From NCBI GenBank assembly GCA_041600735.1, contig JBFIJN010000234.1:1-13616 (forward strand): a stretch of DNA of 13,616 nucleotides, given 5' to 3'. Positions 1 to 6,253 of this stretch are shown in pieces. Both the position numbers and the translations under genes were made by a program. Each line of letters starts with the position of its first letter. Within the stretch, counting starts at the first letter, position 1. The notes below the pieces were generated by a model that was not told the DNA's origin, did no database searches, and was given only the letters and a program-made list of their open reading frames with translations. This DNA is from Paraliomyxa sp041600735. GTDB taxonomy: Bacteria > Myxococcota_A > Polyangia > Nannocystales > Nannocystaceae.

Positions 1-880
1 CCAGGCCGCGCGCGCACACCCGCCGCAGCCAGCGCGGCACCCCGCGGCCGCGCGGTGGCTCGCGACGCTGGCCCGCCAGCACGGCGCGCTCGAGGCCGGC
101 GATCGTGGCGCCCGCGAACGGCCGCTCGCCGTAGAGGGCCTCCCACAGCATCACGCAGTAGGCGAACTGATCGGTGCGCGCATCGGTGGCCTCGCCTCGC
201 CACTGCTCCGGGGCCATGTAGGCCGGCGTGCCCATGCGCGCGCCCGTGCGGGTGAGCACCGTGGCTGGAGACTTCGTCGCATCCCCCGTCGTCGCCTCAT
301 CGGTCGCGACGCGCGGCGATGCTCGCACGAGCCCGAAGTCCATCACCCGCACGCGCCCGTCGCTACCGCGCATCACGTTGTCGGGCTTGAGATCGCGGTG
401 CACCAGGCCGGCCGCATGGATCGCCACCAACCCCTCGGCCACTGGCACCAGCAGCGGCAGCACGTCACGCCAGCGGCGGGGCCCGCTGGCCAGCACCTCG
501 CGCAGCGTGGAGCCCTGCACGTACTCCATGGCCATGAACACCTGATCGTCGACGACGCCCACATCGAACACCGTCACCACGTGCGGGTGCGCGAGCATGG
601 CCAGCGCTCTCGCCTCGCCCACCAGGCGGCTGCGCCCCACCTCGTCGTCGTGCTCGGCGCGGAGCAGCTTGAGCGCGACCTTGCGATCGAGCTCGGGGTC
701 GAACGCGGCGTACACCCGACCCATGCCGCCCGCTCCCACGTGGGTCATCACCACGTAGCGCCCCACGGCAGCGCCGGGCTGCAGCACCTCACCGTCGACG
801 CGCGCCACCTCGGGGTCGTCGAGGGTCGCGGTCGAGCGCGGCGGAGCGTCGTAGGTGGTCAGGGTCGCAGGGTCGTCCAT
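1..880 (-). CDS. Serine/threonine protein kinase, eukaryotic type (C-terminus cut by window edge)
   Basis: Reading the minus strand from the ATG at 880-878 gives 293 residues with no stop before the window edge, so the C-terminus is missing. A short Thr-rich N-tail (about 1-38) precedes a kinase domain. Visible motifs are the glycine loop VGAGGMGRVY (48-57), VALK with Lys71, HRDLKPDN with catalytic Asp163, DFG (181-183) and GTPAYMAPE ending at 225. These are the complete ATP- and Mg-binding and catalytic residues, so the kinase should be active on Ser/Thr. The segment between DFG and APE is long (about 40 residues) and rich in Thr/Ser, with the LTRTG stretch seen in many myxobacterial kinases; it is the likely autophosphorylation loop. 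Members of this family often continue with a membrane helix and TPR-like repeats, which cannot be checked here. The gene is divergent from the FHA gene at 1059, a likely phospho-Thr reader partner. Family assignment is secure; substrate is unknown. Confidence 0.95.
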   Translation of the reverse strand, partial: MDDPATLTTYDAPPRSTATLDDPEVARVDGEVLQPGAAVGRYVVMTHVGAGGMGRVYAAFDPELDRKVALKLLRAEHDDEVGRSRLVGEARALAMLAHPHVVTVFDVGVVDDQVFMAMEYVQGSTLREVLASGPRRWRDVLPLLVPVAEGLVAIHAAGLVHRDLKPDNVMRGSDGRVRVMDFGLVRASPRVATDEATTGDATKSPATVLTRTGARMGTPAYMAPEQWRGEATDARTDQFAYCVMLWEALYGERPFAGATIAGLERAVLAGQRREPPRGRGVPRWLRRVCARGL

Positions 881-902
881 GCGCGCTCGCCGGGGCCGAG
901 CG

Positions 903-908
903 AGGATA
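903..908 (-). promoter_or_regulatory. Possible -10 element for the minus-strand kinase
   Basis: On the minus strand this reads TATCCT, close to the TATAAT consensus, about 22 nt upstream of the kinase ATG. No convincing -35 hexamer sits 17 nt further upstream. Assignment rests on position and hexamer only. Confidence 0.3.
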
Positions 909-960
909 CCCCGCCTGCGGACCTGCACGTCGCTGGGCAGCACTTCGCCAGTGCCGCGCT

Positions 961-1013
961 CCGCCCTCGGCCAAGGCGGCAGTGATTCACCGACTGGCCG
1001 AGTCCCCGGGCGG
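961..1013. repeat. Interrupted 13-bp inverted repeat in the divergent kinase/FHA intergenic region
   Basis: The left arm is CCGCCCTCGGCCA (961-973). The right arm is TGGCCGA (995-1001) followed, after a 6-nt interruption, by GGGCGG (1008-1013). Both right segments are exact reverse complements of the two halves of the left arm. The element lies between the divergent kinase and FHA genes and just upstream of the candidate -10 at 1018, so it could be an operator or an RNA hairpin. It could also arise by chance in DNA this GC-rich. Confidence 0.45.
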
Positions 1014-1017
1014 AACG

Positions 1018-1023
1018 TAGGAT
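1018..1023 (+). promoter_or_regulatory. Possible -10 element for the FHA gene
   Basis: TAGGAT resembles a -10 hexamer and lies 35 nt upstream of the chosen GTG start at 1059. The hexamer 17 nt upstream (TGGCCG) is a poor -35 and is part of the inverted repeat. A GGAG ribosome-binding site follows at 1050-1053. Confidence 0.35.
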
Positions 1024-1058
1024 CTTCCACTCCCCCGCTTTGGTGGGCCGGAGATCGA

Positions 1059-1982
1059 GTGGCCACCCTAACCTCGCCCGCTGCCACGCTCGTGCTTCCG
1101 GCTCGCTGCTTGGTGGGCCGCTCCCGCGACTGCGACCTCGTCGCTCGCGGCCGCGACGTCTCGGCTCGGCACGCGCAGTTCGAGTGGAACGGCGCGGACT
1201 GGCAGCTGCGCGACCTCGGCAGCCGCAACGGGACCTGGCTCGATGGCGAGCGACTGGCCGAAGCCGCGCGGCCCGTGGTGCGCGCGGGCGCTCGCATTGC
1301 GTTCGGGCGCGAGGGCGAGACGTGGGTGCTGCGCAACGCGGCGCCGCCCCAGCTCATGGCGGTGTGCCTGGCCACCGCACGTCAGCGCGTCGCTCGGGGC
1401 GGCTACCTGGTGCTGCCCGAGACCGACGCACCCGAGCACTGCATCCATCACGACGCTACCGCGTGGATCACCGAGCACCAGGGCAGCACGCGCACGCTCG
1501 AGGACCGCGAGATCCTCGTGATGGCGAGCGGCGAGCCCTGGCGGGTGCACCTGCCCAACGCAGATCCTGCCACCTGGCAAGAGGACCCCGACGCGCTCGC
1601 GCTCTCGCGGCTGCACCTGCGTCTGTCCTTCAGCCGCGACGAAGAGTACGTGGAGGCGGTCGCGACATGCGGTGAGCAGCGCCTCGATCTCAAGGCGCGA
1701 GCCCACCACTACCTGCTCCTCGTCCTCGCCCGCCGCCGCCTCGCCGACGCGGCCGCCGGCCTCCCCGAGGCCGATCGCGGCTGGATCCGTCAGGACGAGC
1801 TCGGCTCGATGCTGCGCATGACCGACAATCACCTCTACATCGCGATCCATCGCGCCCGCACGCAGCTCGGCGAGCTCGGGGTGACCGATGCGGCGGGCCT
1901 GGTGGAGCGTCGCGCGGGAACCAGACAGCTGCGGCTGGGGGTGGAACGGCTCGAGTTGGTGCCGCTGCCCACCTCGGGGTAG
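1059..1982 (+). CDS. FHA-domain protein with probable winged-helix C-terminal domain
   Basis: The 307-residue protein begins at GTG 1059, chosen because GGAG lies 5 nt upstream and because longer in-frame versions add a low-complexity Arg/Ser/Pro-rich tail with no family resemblance. The N-terminal FHA domain (about 10-92) shows GRSRDCDL (20-27), VSARHA (34-39) and LRDLGSRNGTW (50-60). Arg21, Ser35, Arg37 and Asn57 match the usual phosphothreonine-binding residues, so it should bind phospho-Thr peptides. The middle (about 95-200) is unassigned. The C-terminus (about 205-305), including the stretch WIRQDELGSMLRM, has the helix and strand pattern of a winged-helix domain. This suggests a DNA-binding or protein-docking output. 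It is encoded divergently from a Ser/Thr kinase, which suggests a kinase-reader pair. The FHA call is firm; the winged helix is inferred by eye. Confidence 0.9.
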   Translation: MATLTSPAATLVLPARCLVGRSRDCDLVARGRDVSARHAQFEWNGADWQLRDLGSRNGTWLDGERLAEAARPVVRAGARIAFGREGETWVLRNAAPPQLMAVCLATARQRVARGGYLVLPETDAPEHCIHHDATAWITEHQGSTRTLEDREILVMASGEPWRVHLPNADPATWQEDPDALALSRLHLRLSFSRDEEYVEAVATCGEQRLDLKARAHHYLLLVLARRRLADAAAGLPEADRGWIRQDELGSMLRMTDNHLYIAIHRARTQLGELGVTDAAGLVERRAGTRQLRLGVERLELVPLPTSG

Positions 1983-2016
1983 CGGGCTCACTTGCGCAGC
2001 ATGTCGGCGCGCCGTC

Positions 2017-2045
2017 TCGACGAACGCGTCCGCGGCCCCTACCCT
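2017..2045 (+). promoter_or_regulatory. Candidate sigma-70-like promoter for the hydrolase gene
   Basis: TCGACG (2017-2022, four of six matches to TTGACA) is separated by exactly 17 nt from TACCCT (2040-2045). A GGGAG ribosome-binding site follows at 2053-2057, eight bases before ATG 2066. The spacing makes this the best-formed promoter in the window, though the -10 is imperfect. Confidence 0.45.
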
Positions 2046-2065
2046 CGCGGGCGGGAGACGCGATC

Positions 2066-3337
2066 ATGAAGGAAGAGGTCGAAGCGCGAGTGCGGGGCCT
2101 TGCCGATGCCCTGGCTCCGCTGGGGGCGAAGCTCGAGACGCTGCGGCCGGGCAAGCGCGCGGCGGCGAGCAAGCCGCCCCATGCCCGCGATGGGCACGAC
2201 GACGTCGAGCTCGAGCTCGTGACGCTCGAAGATGGCACCGTCGATTTCGCCGTGCCCGGGGCGGGGGGCCACGACGAGCACGCGCGCACGAGCGTGCGCA
2301 TGACCGACTTGCCGGGCAACACGATCCACGAGGCCCTCGGCGCGCTCGATCGCAAGCTGACCCCCAACCAGGGGCTGCGGCAGCTCGGCGCCGACGGGGC
2401 CCTCGTGCCCGCGACCGGACGCTTCGCGGGGCGCACGCTGCTGGTCGTCCACGGCACCTTCAGCAACAGCGACAACGTGCTGGCGGGGATCGAGCGCGGC
2501 GACCCCGAATTCTTGCGCTGGGCTCGGCAGCGCTACTCGCAGGTGCTCACCTTCGACTATGCCTCGCTGTCGAAACGATCGATCGCCAACGCGATGGGGC
2601 TGCAGCGCATCATCACCGGACAGGTCGACGGGGACGTCGACCTGGTGTGCCACAGCCAAGGGGGCCTCATCGCGCGCTACTGGCTCGAGCGCCTCGAGCC
2701 CGCCCGGCTGGCGCGCTCGAAGGTGATCCTGGTTGGCGCGCCGCTTGGAGGCACGAGCCTCGCCGCGCCGGGCAACCTCCGGCATGCGCTGCGCCTGCTC
2801 GCGAGCGCGGCCACCGTGGTCGGGGTGGGGGCTGGCGTGGTCTCGGGTCTCTCGCTGCTGGGCGCGGCCACCGGCCTCGCCGGGGTCATCCACAAGGTCG
2901 TCGGCCTGGGAGCGATCGGCGGCCTGCTCGATGCGGCGGTGGCCCTCGTGCCCGGAGTCGACAGCATGTCGCGGGTGGGGACCAACATCGAGCTCGACGA
3001 GCTCCGTCGCGCCACCACCGAGGTCCCGCCGGGGTACTTTGCGATCACCGGCGACTATCAGGCCGCGCACGAGGCGAAGAACTCGACCGACGCCGGCGGC
3101 AAGCCGCTGAAGAAGGTGGGCTCCATGGCGCTGGCCCGTGCGCTCGACGAGGTGTTTCCTGGCGCTCACGATCTCATCGTCGACACGGGATCCCACACCG
3201 AGCTCTCCGACACTCACGTGATCGGCCACCACGATCCCGGTCGCCTGCACCGCTTCGGTGCGGGCGATGGCGTGCATCACCGCAGCTACTTCTCGCAGCC
3301 CAGCACGCTCGAGTTCATCACGCGGCGGCTCGGGTGA
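2066..3337 (+). CDS. Alpha/beta hydrolase, lipase/esterase-like
   Basis: This 423-residue protein starts at ATG 2066 with GGGAG eight bases upstream. After a charged N-terminal region (about 1-120), the hydrolase core begins with TLLVVHGTFSN (124-134), a typical first strand plus oxyanion turn. The nucleophile elbow is VCHSQGG with Ser197, in the same form as cytosolic and PGAP1-like lipase families. Candidate acid and base residues are Asp373 (in DLIVDTGSH) and His404/His405 (in GVHHRSYFSQP). Residues about 242-297 form a long Gly/Ala/Val/Leu-rich stretch almost without charge, placed directly after the strand that follows the nucleophile. It could be a membrane-dipping lid or a helical hairpin. 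There is no signal peptide, so a cytoplasmic or membrane-associated enzyme is expected. The substrate is unknown; an ester or lipid is the natural guess. The gene appears monocistronic, with gaps on both sides. Confidence 0.85.
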   Translation: MKEEVEARVRGLADALAPLGAKLETLRPGKRAAASKPPHARDGHDDVELELVTLEDGTVDFAVPGAGGHDEHARTSVRMTDLPGNTIHEALGALDRKLTPNQGLRQLGADGALVPATGRFAGRTLLVVHGTFSNSDNVLAGIERGDPEFLRWARQRYSQVLTFDYASLSKRSIANAMGLQRIITGQVDGDVDLVCHSQGGLIARYWLERLEPARLARSKVILVGAPLGGTSLAAPGNLRHALRLLASAATVVGVGAGVVSGLSLLGAATGLAGVIHKVVGLGAIGGLLDAAVALVPGVDSMSRVGTNIELDELRRATTEVPPGYFAITGDYQAAHEAKNSTDAGGKPLKKVGSMALARALDEVFPGAHDLIVDTGSHTELSDTHVIGHHDPGRLHRFGAGDGVHHRSYFSQPSTLEFITRRLG

Positions 3338-3363
3338 GTCGCTAGCGCTCGACGTGGCAAACA

Positions 3364-3380
3364 GTGCGCAGCTTGCGCAC
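3364..3380. promoter_or_regulatory. Perfect 7-3-7 inverted repeat upstream of the sigma-factor gene (operator or terminator)
   Basis: GTGCGCA-GCT-TGCGCAC is a perfect dyad. It lies 26 nt after the hydrolase stop and 74 nt before the sigma-factor ATG. AATACTTTCT follows at once, which can be read either as a weak -10 (TACTTT, 3383-3388) with the dyad in the spacer, fitting an operator, or as a poor U-tract of a terminator for the hydrolase gene. Sequence alone does not separate the two. Confidence 0.5.
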
Positions 3381-3454
3381 AATACTTTCTCGCCGCCGCG
3401 TGCAAGAAAGGCCGGCCCGCGCGACATTGGGACTCGCTCGGGCTCGAGCCGCCC

Positions 3455-4018
3455 ATGTCGATTCGCGAGGCGAACCATCGAGGGGAGCTGACCCCCGCGG
3501 CGTTTGCCGTAAAGTTCCGCGAGTCCTCGCGCGTGCTCTGGTGCGTCGCGGCGGGGGTGCTGGGCGATCGCAGCCACGCGGAGGACGTGCTCCAAGAGGC
3601 CGCACTCGCGGCGCTGAGCAAGCTGGGAGGCTTTCGTCCCGGCACCAGCTTCGTCGCGTGGATGAGCCAGTATGTCCGCTTCGTGGCCCTCAACCACCGT
3701 AGGAAGCAGGAGCGGCGGCGGCAGCGGCTGGCCGCGGACCGCTCCGCGGCCGAGCTGGCTCGCGACCACAGCGCCCCGCCCACCGCCAGCGGTGACATGT
3801 TCGATGCAAGTGTTCAGCGCGCGCTCGAAGAGCTCGGCGAGACGCCGCGCATCTGCCTGTTGCTCAAGACCGTCGTCGAGCTCGAGTACGCCGAGATCGC
3901 CGAGCTGCTCGAGATCCCCGCGGGGACGGCCATGAGCCACGTGTCGCGCGCGCGCACCAAGATGCAGCGACTGCTGCAGGAGCCGCAGCTGGCGCTTCGA
4001 ACGGGAGAAGCGGGATGA
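3455..4018 (+). CDS. ECF-like RNA polymerase sigma factor (sigma-70 family)
   Basis: The 187-residue length is usual for an ECF sigma factor. Region 2 spans about 14-82, with HAEDVLQEAALAAL (41-54, the core-binding helix) and SFVAWMSQYVRFVALNHRR (65-83, -10 recognition and melting). A basic linker (83-92) and a short variable stretch lead to region 4 (about 117-175), where EYAEIAELLEIPAGTAMSH and VSRARTKMQRLL form the helix-turn-helix that reads the -35. ATG 3455 is the first ATG in this frame downstream of the dyad at 3364; no strong ribosome-binding site precedes it. Its stop overlaps the next gene's start (ATGA at 4015-4018), so it is translationally coupled to a membrane protein that probably controls it. 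The ECF subgroup cannot be assigned by eye. Confidence 0.9.
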   Translation: MSIREANHRGELTPAAFAVKFRESSRVLWCVAAGVLGDRSHAEDVLQEAALAALSKLGGFRPGTSFVAWMSQYVRFVALNHRRKQERRRQRLAADRSAAELARDHSAPPTASGDMFDASVQRALEELGETPRICLLLKTVVELEYAEIAELLEIPAGTAMSHVSRARTKMQRLLQEPQLALRTGEAG

Positions 4019-4746
4019 GCGAGCCCACCGACTTCGACCCGATCGCGGCCTCGCTCCGCCGGCAGTTCGCGCCGCCGGATCTGGAGGACATGCTCGCCCG
4101 GGTGGCCGAGGCGGCGACCGACGCCGAGCGCGTCACCGTGGATCTGGGCGACGGGGATCCGCTGCACCGCAGCGCTGCCCCTGCGCCGAGCACCAGCCGC
4201 GTTCGCCGGGTGGCGGGGATGGTCGTGGCCTTCGCGGCAGCCGCGGGCTTGGTCCTCCTGCTCGCCCAAGAGGTCGAGCGACGCCCCGCGGACGAGCCTC
4301 GCCTCGATCCGGCCGCGGTCGCGCAAGCCCCTAGCGCCGAGCAGATCGCAGGCCGCCAGCTCGTCGACTTCTTGCGACACGGGGCCACGCTCCCTGGCGA
4401 TCCTGCGTCTTGTAGCGTCGAGCAGCCGCCCCCGGCCTGCGAGGGCGCCGAGGACGGGCCCCGCCTCAAGCCCACGCCCAACGTGCAGCTGGTGGGCGAG
4501 TGCGGGGGCACGACGGGCGTGGATTGTGCGGGTCACGACCTGCCCGCGCAGCGGGCCCTGCTGGTGCGGCTGATGCCTAGCGGCGCCGACGCGATCGTGT
4601 GCATCGAGCCTCCCGAGGCCGACCCCAACCCGCGGCTCCCCAGTGACAGCGAGTACAAGATCTTTCGCCGTACGCTGAATGGCCACGTCCTCTATGAAGT
4701 GACGCCGCTGGACCATCCGCAAGCGGTCGACTACCTGGATCCGTGA
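4015..4746 (+). CDS. Single-pass membrane protein, probable anti-sigma or sensor partner of the ECF factor
   Basis: This 243-residue protein has a cytoplasmic N-terminal region (1-65) with short acidic helices, one transmembrane helix (about 66-84, VAGMVVAFAAAAGLVLLLA) and an extracytoplasmic domain (85-243). Positive residues before the helix (RVRR) support an N-in orientation. GGGAG at 4003-4007, seven bases before ATG 4015, is a good ribosome-binding site despite the 4-nt overlap with the sigma gene. The placement and topology fit a membrane anti-sigma factor. No zinc-binding HxxxCxxC anti-sigma motif is present, so if it is one it is atypical. The outer domain holds five cysteines (133, 142, 163, 171, 196), open to disulfide formation. 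The sequence was not recognised as a named family; the role is inferred from position. Confidence 0.8.
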   Translation: MSEPTDFDPIAASLRRQFAPPDLEDMLARVAEAATDAERVTVDLGDGDPLHRSAAPAPSTSRVRRVAGMVVAFAAAAGLVLLLAQEVERRPADEPRLDPAAVAQAPSAEQIAGRQLVDFLRHGATLPGDPASCSVEQPPPACEGAEDGPRLKPTPNVQLVGECGGTTGVDCAGHDLPAQRALLVRLMPSGADAIVCIEPPEADPNPRLPSDSEYKIFRRTLNGHVLYEVTPLDHPQAVDYLDP

Positions 4747-4768
4747 CCGCGATGCTCGAGCGCGCAAG

Positions 4769-4784
4769 ACGAGCTCGGGCTCGT
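4769..4784 (+). other. Small UCGG-loop hairpin before the radical SAM start
   Basis: ACGAGC-TCGG-GCTCGT forms a 6-bp stem with a UCGG tetraloop, in the 52-nt gap between the membrane-protein stop and the GTG at 4799. There is no U-tract, so it is not a classical terminator. It could moderate read-through or initiation for the downstream genes, or be chance. Confidence 0.3.
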
Positions 4785-4798
4785 GACATCCAACGCTC

Positions 4799-6253
4799 GT
4801 GATCAACACCAGCATCGCGCTGCTCGGCACTCGGTATGCCGGGCTCGCGCGCAACACCATCGACTACTGGATGCAGCCGGACGATCCATCGCTATCGCTC
4901 CGAACTCTGGTCGACGCGGTCCACGGCGCGCCGGTGCTGCCTTCCGCGTCGCTGCGGCTCTACCTCCACGTGCCGTTCTGCGCCCAGCGCTGCCGCTTCT
5001 GCGCGTTCTCGGGGGGCAACAGCCTCGACTGGCAGCAGGCCGAGCGCTACGCGAGTCTGCTGATCCGCCAGCTGCACGATCTATGGAGCCGCACGGCCAT
5101 GCGCGGCCACCCCATTCGTTCGGTCAACATCGGCGGCGGCAGCCCCGACCTGCTGGGCTCGGGGATCGATGCGGTCCTCGGCGCGGTGCGGGAGCTGGCC
5201 GGCTTCGGCCCCCACACCGAGCTCGCGGTCGAGCTGACGCTCGCGACCACCAAGCGCGACTTCATCGAGCGACTCGTCGCGCACGGCGTGACCAAGGTGT
5301 CGTTCGGGGTGCAATCGCTCGATCCGCTCGTCCGCGGCTTCATGCGCCAGCCCAAGTCGCTGCATCACCTCGAGCGCGTGCTGGAGTGGATCGACGGGCG
5401 CATTGCGGTGGTCAACGCCGATCTCATCACGGGGCTGCCAGGACAGACGCGCGAGACCGTGGTCGCCGACCTCGACGCGCTGATCGCCGATCCGCGGATC
5501 ACCGCGATCAGCTCCTACCTGCTCACCGCCGGCGCCGCGCCGGCTCTCCTCGCGGCGATCGACGGAGGGAAGATCCCCGAGGCACCGCCGCCGCTGCAGC
5601 AGGCCTTGATGCGGCTCGAGACCTACGGAGCCTTCCGTCGCGCGGGCTGGGTGCGGCGCGGCACCAATACCTACGTCGACCCCGCGCGCATGGCTGCGAG
5701 CGCGCTGGCCAAGCTCGCGGGCGACGAGTGCATCGGCGCGGCCTCGTACGAGACGTTCCTGCTGGGCGTCGGCCCGCAGGCGGTCACGAGCATGCCCGGA
5801 GCGCGGCTCGAGAACCTCGTGGACATCGGCGCGTGGTCGAGCGCGGTCGAGCGCGGCGAGCTGCCGGTGTGCGTGTCGAAGTGCTCGACGGTGCATCAGC
5901 GCGACATGGCGCTGTGGACGTTCCCGCTGCGCTGGGAGGGCCTCGGCCGCGACGACTGGCAGGCGCTGCGGGCCGACGGTGTGACCACGGAGCGCCAGCG
6001 GCGAACGCTCGAGGCCCTCGAGCGCGAGGGCCTCGTGCACGCGAGCGGTGGAGGCTACGCGCTGTCGCTGCTCGGCGAGGTGTTCATGGGCCAGCTGGTG
6101 CGCGACCTCAAGGGCGACACGGCGCGCGCCGAGGTCGATCGCTACATCGACGAGGGTGAAGCGCTGGGCCGCGCCGCCGCGGCGGGACGGGCCCCGGATG
6201 TCAACGAGATCAACAACCGGCAGCAGGCCGCACGCTGGCTCGACCGTGCTTGA
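4799..6253 (+). CDS. HemN/HemW-like radical SAM protein
   Basis: The 484-residue protein starts at GTG 4799; an in-frame TGA at 4784-4786 limits any longer version. The radical SAM core has CAQRCRFC (Cys61, 65, 68), the CxxxCxxC that binds the 4Fe-4S cluster. The preceding YLHVPF and the GGGSPDLL at 112-119 are HemN-type features. VELTLATT (144-151), KVSFGVQSLDP (166-176) and NADLITGLPGQT (206-217) are the remaining core strands. The C-terminal half carries a HemN-like accessory region, with LLGVGPQAVTS (321-331) and a winged-helix-like tail about 370-435. Family members include coproporphyrinogen dehydrogenase, the haem chaperone HemW, the haem-degrading HutW/ChuW type and class C radical SAM methyltransferases. 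The coupling to an exporter and a DUF418 protein argues for a specialised biosynthetic role rather than housekeeping haem synthesis. The family is firm; the reaction is unknown. Confidence 0.92.
   Translation: MINTSIALLGTRYAGLARNTIDYWMQPDDPSLSLRTLVDAVHGAPVLPSASLRLYLHVPFCAQRCRFCAFSGGNSLDWQQAERYASLLIRQLHDLWSRTAMRGHPIRSVNIGGGSPDLLGSGIDAVLGAVRELAGFGPHTELAVELTLATTKRDFIERLVAHGVTKVSFGVQSLDPLVRGFMRQPKSLHHLERVLEWIDGRIAVVNADLITGLPGQTRETVVADLDALIADPRITAISSYLLTAGAAPALLAAIDGGKIPEAPPPLQQALMRLETYGAFRRAGWVRRGTNTYVDPARMAASALAKLAGDECIGAASYETFLLGVGPQAVTSMPGARLENLVDIGAWSSAVERGELPVCVSKCSTVHQRDMALWTFPLRWEGLGRDDWQALRADGVTTERQRRTLEALEREGLVHASGGGYALSLLGEVFMGQLVRDLKGDTARAEVDRYIDEGEALGRAAAAGRAPDVNEINNRQQAARWLDRA

Noticed and set aside
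855..1058. N-terminal extension of the FHA protein from an upstream GTG
   Set aside because: It would overlap the kinase gene start and consume the promoter and dyad region. The extension is low-complexity, whereas GTG 1059 has a GGAG site at good spacing.
1888..3345. 485-codon plus-strand frame overlapping the FHA and hydrolase genes
   Set aside because: Out-of-frame shadow rich in Arg/Ala/Gly. Both overlapped genes are recognisable in other frames.
2039..3940. 633-codon open frame on the minus strand opposite the hydrolase and sigma-factor genes
   Set aside because: It is antisense to two recognisable genes, spans their intergenic gap, and has the Arg/Ala/His/Gly composition of a GC-bias shadow with no motif.
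4747..4798. Possible precursor peptide (RiPP) gene before the radical SAM enzyme
   Set aside because: The 52-nt gap is too short for a leader-core peptide, and no other small Cys- or Gly-rich ORF was seen next to the radical SAM gene.
6048..6245. N-terminal extension of the MFS transporter
   Set aside because: It lies inside the radical SAM gene, is Arg/Thr/Ser-rich and has no place in an MFS fold. GTG 6246 directly precedes the first helix.
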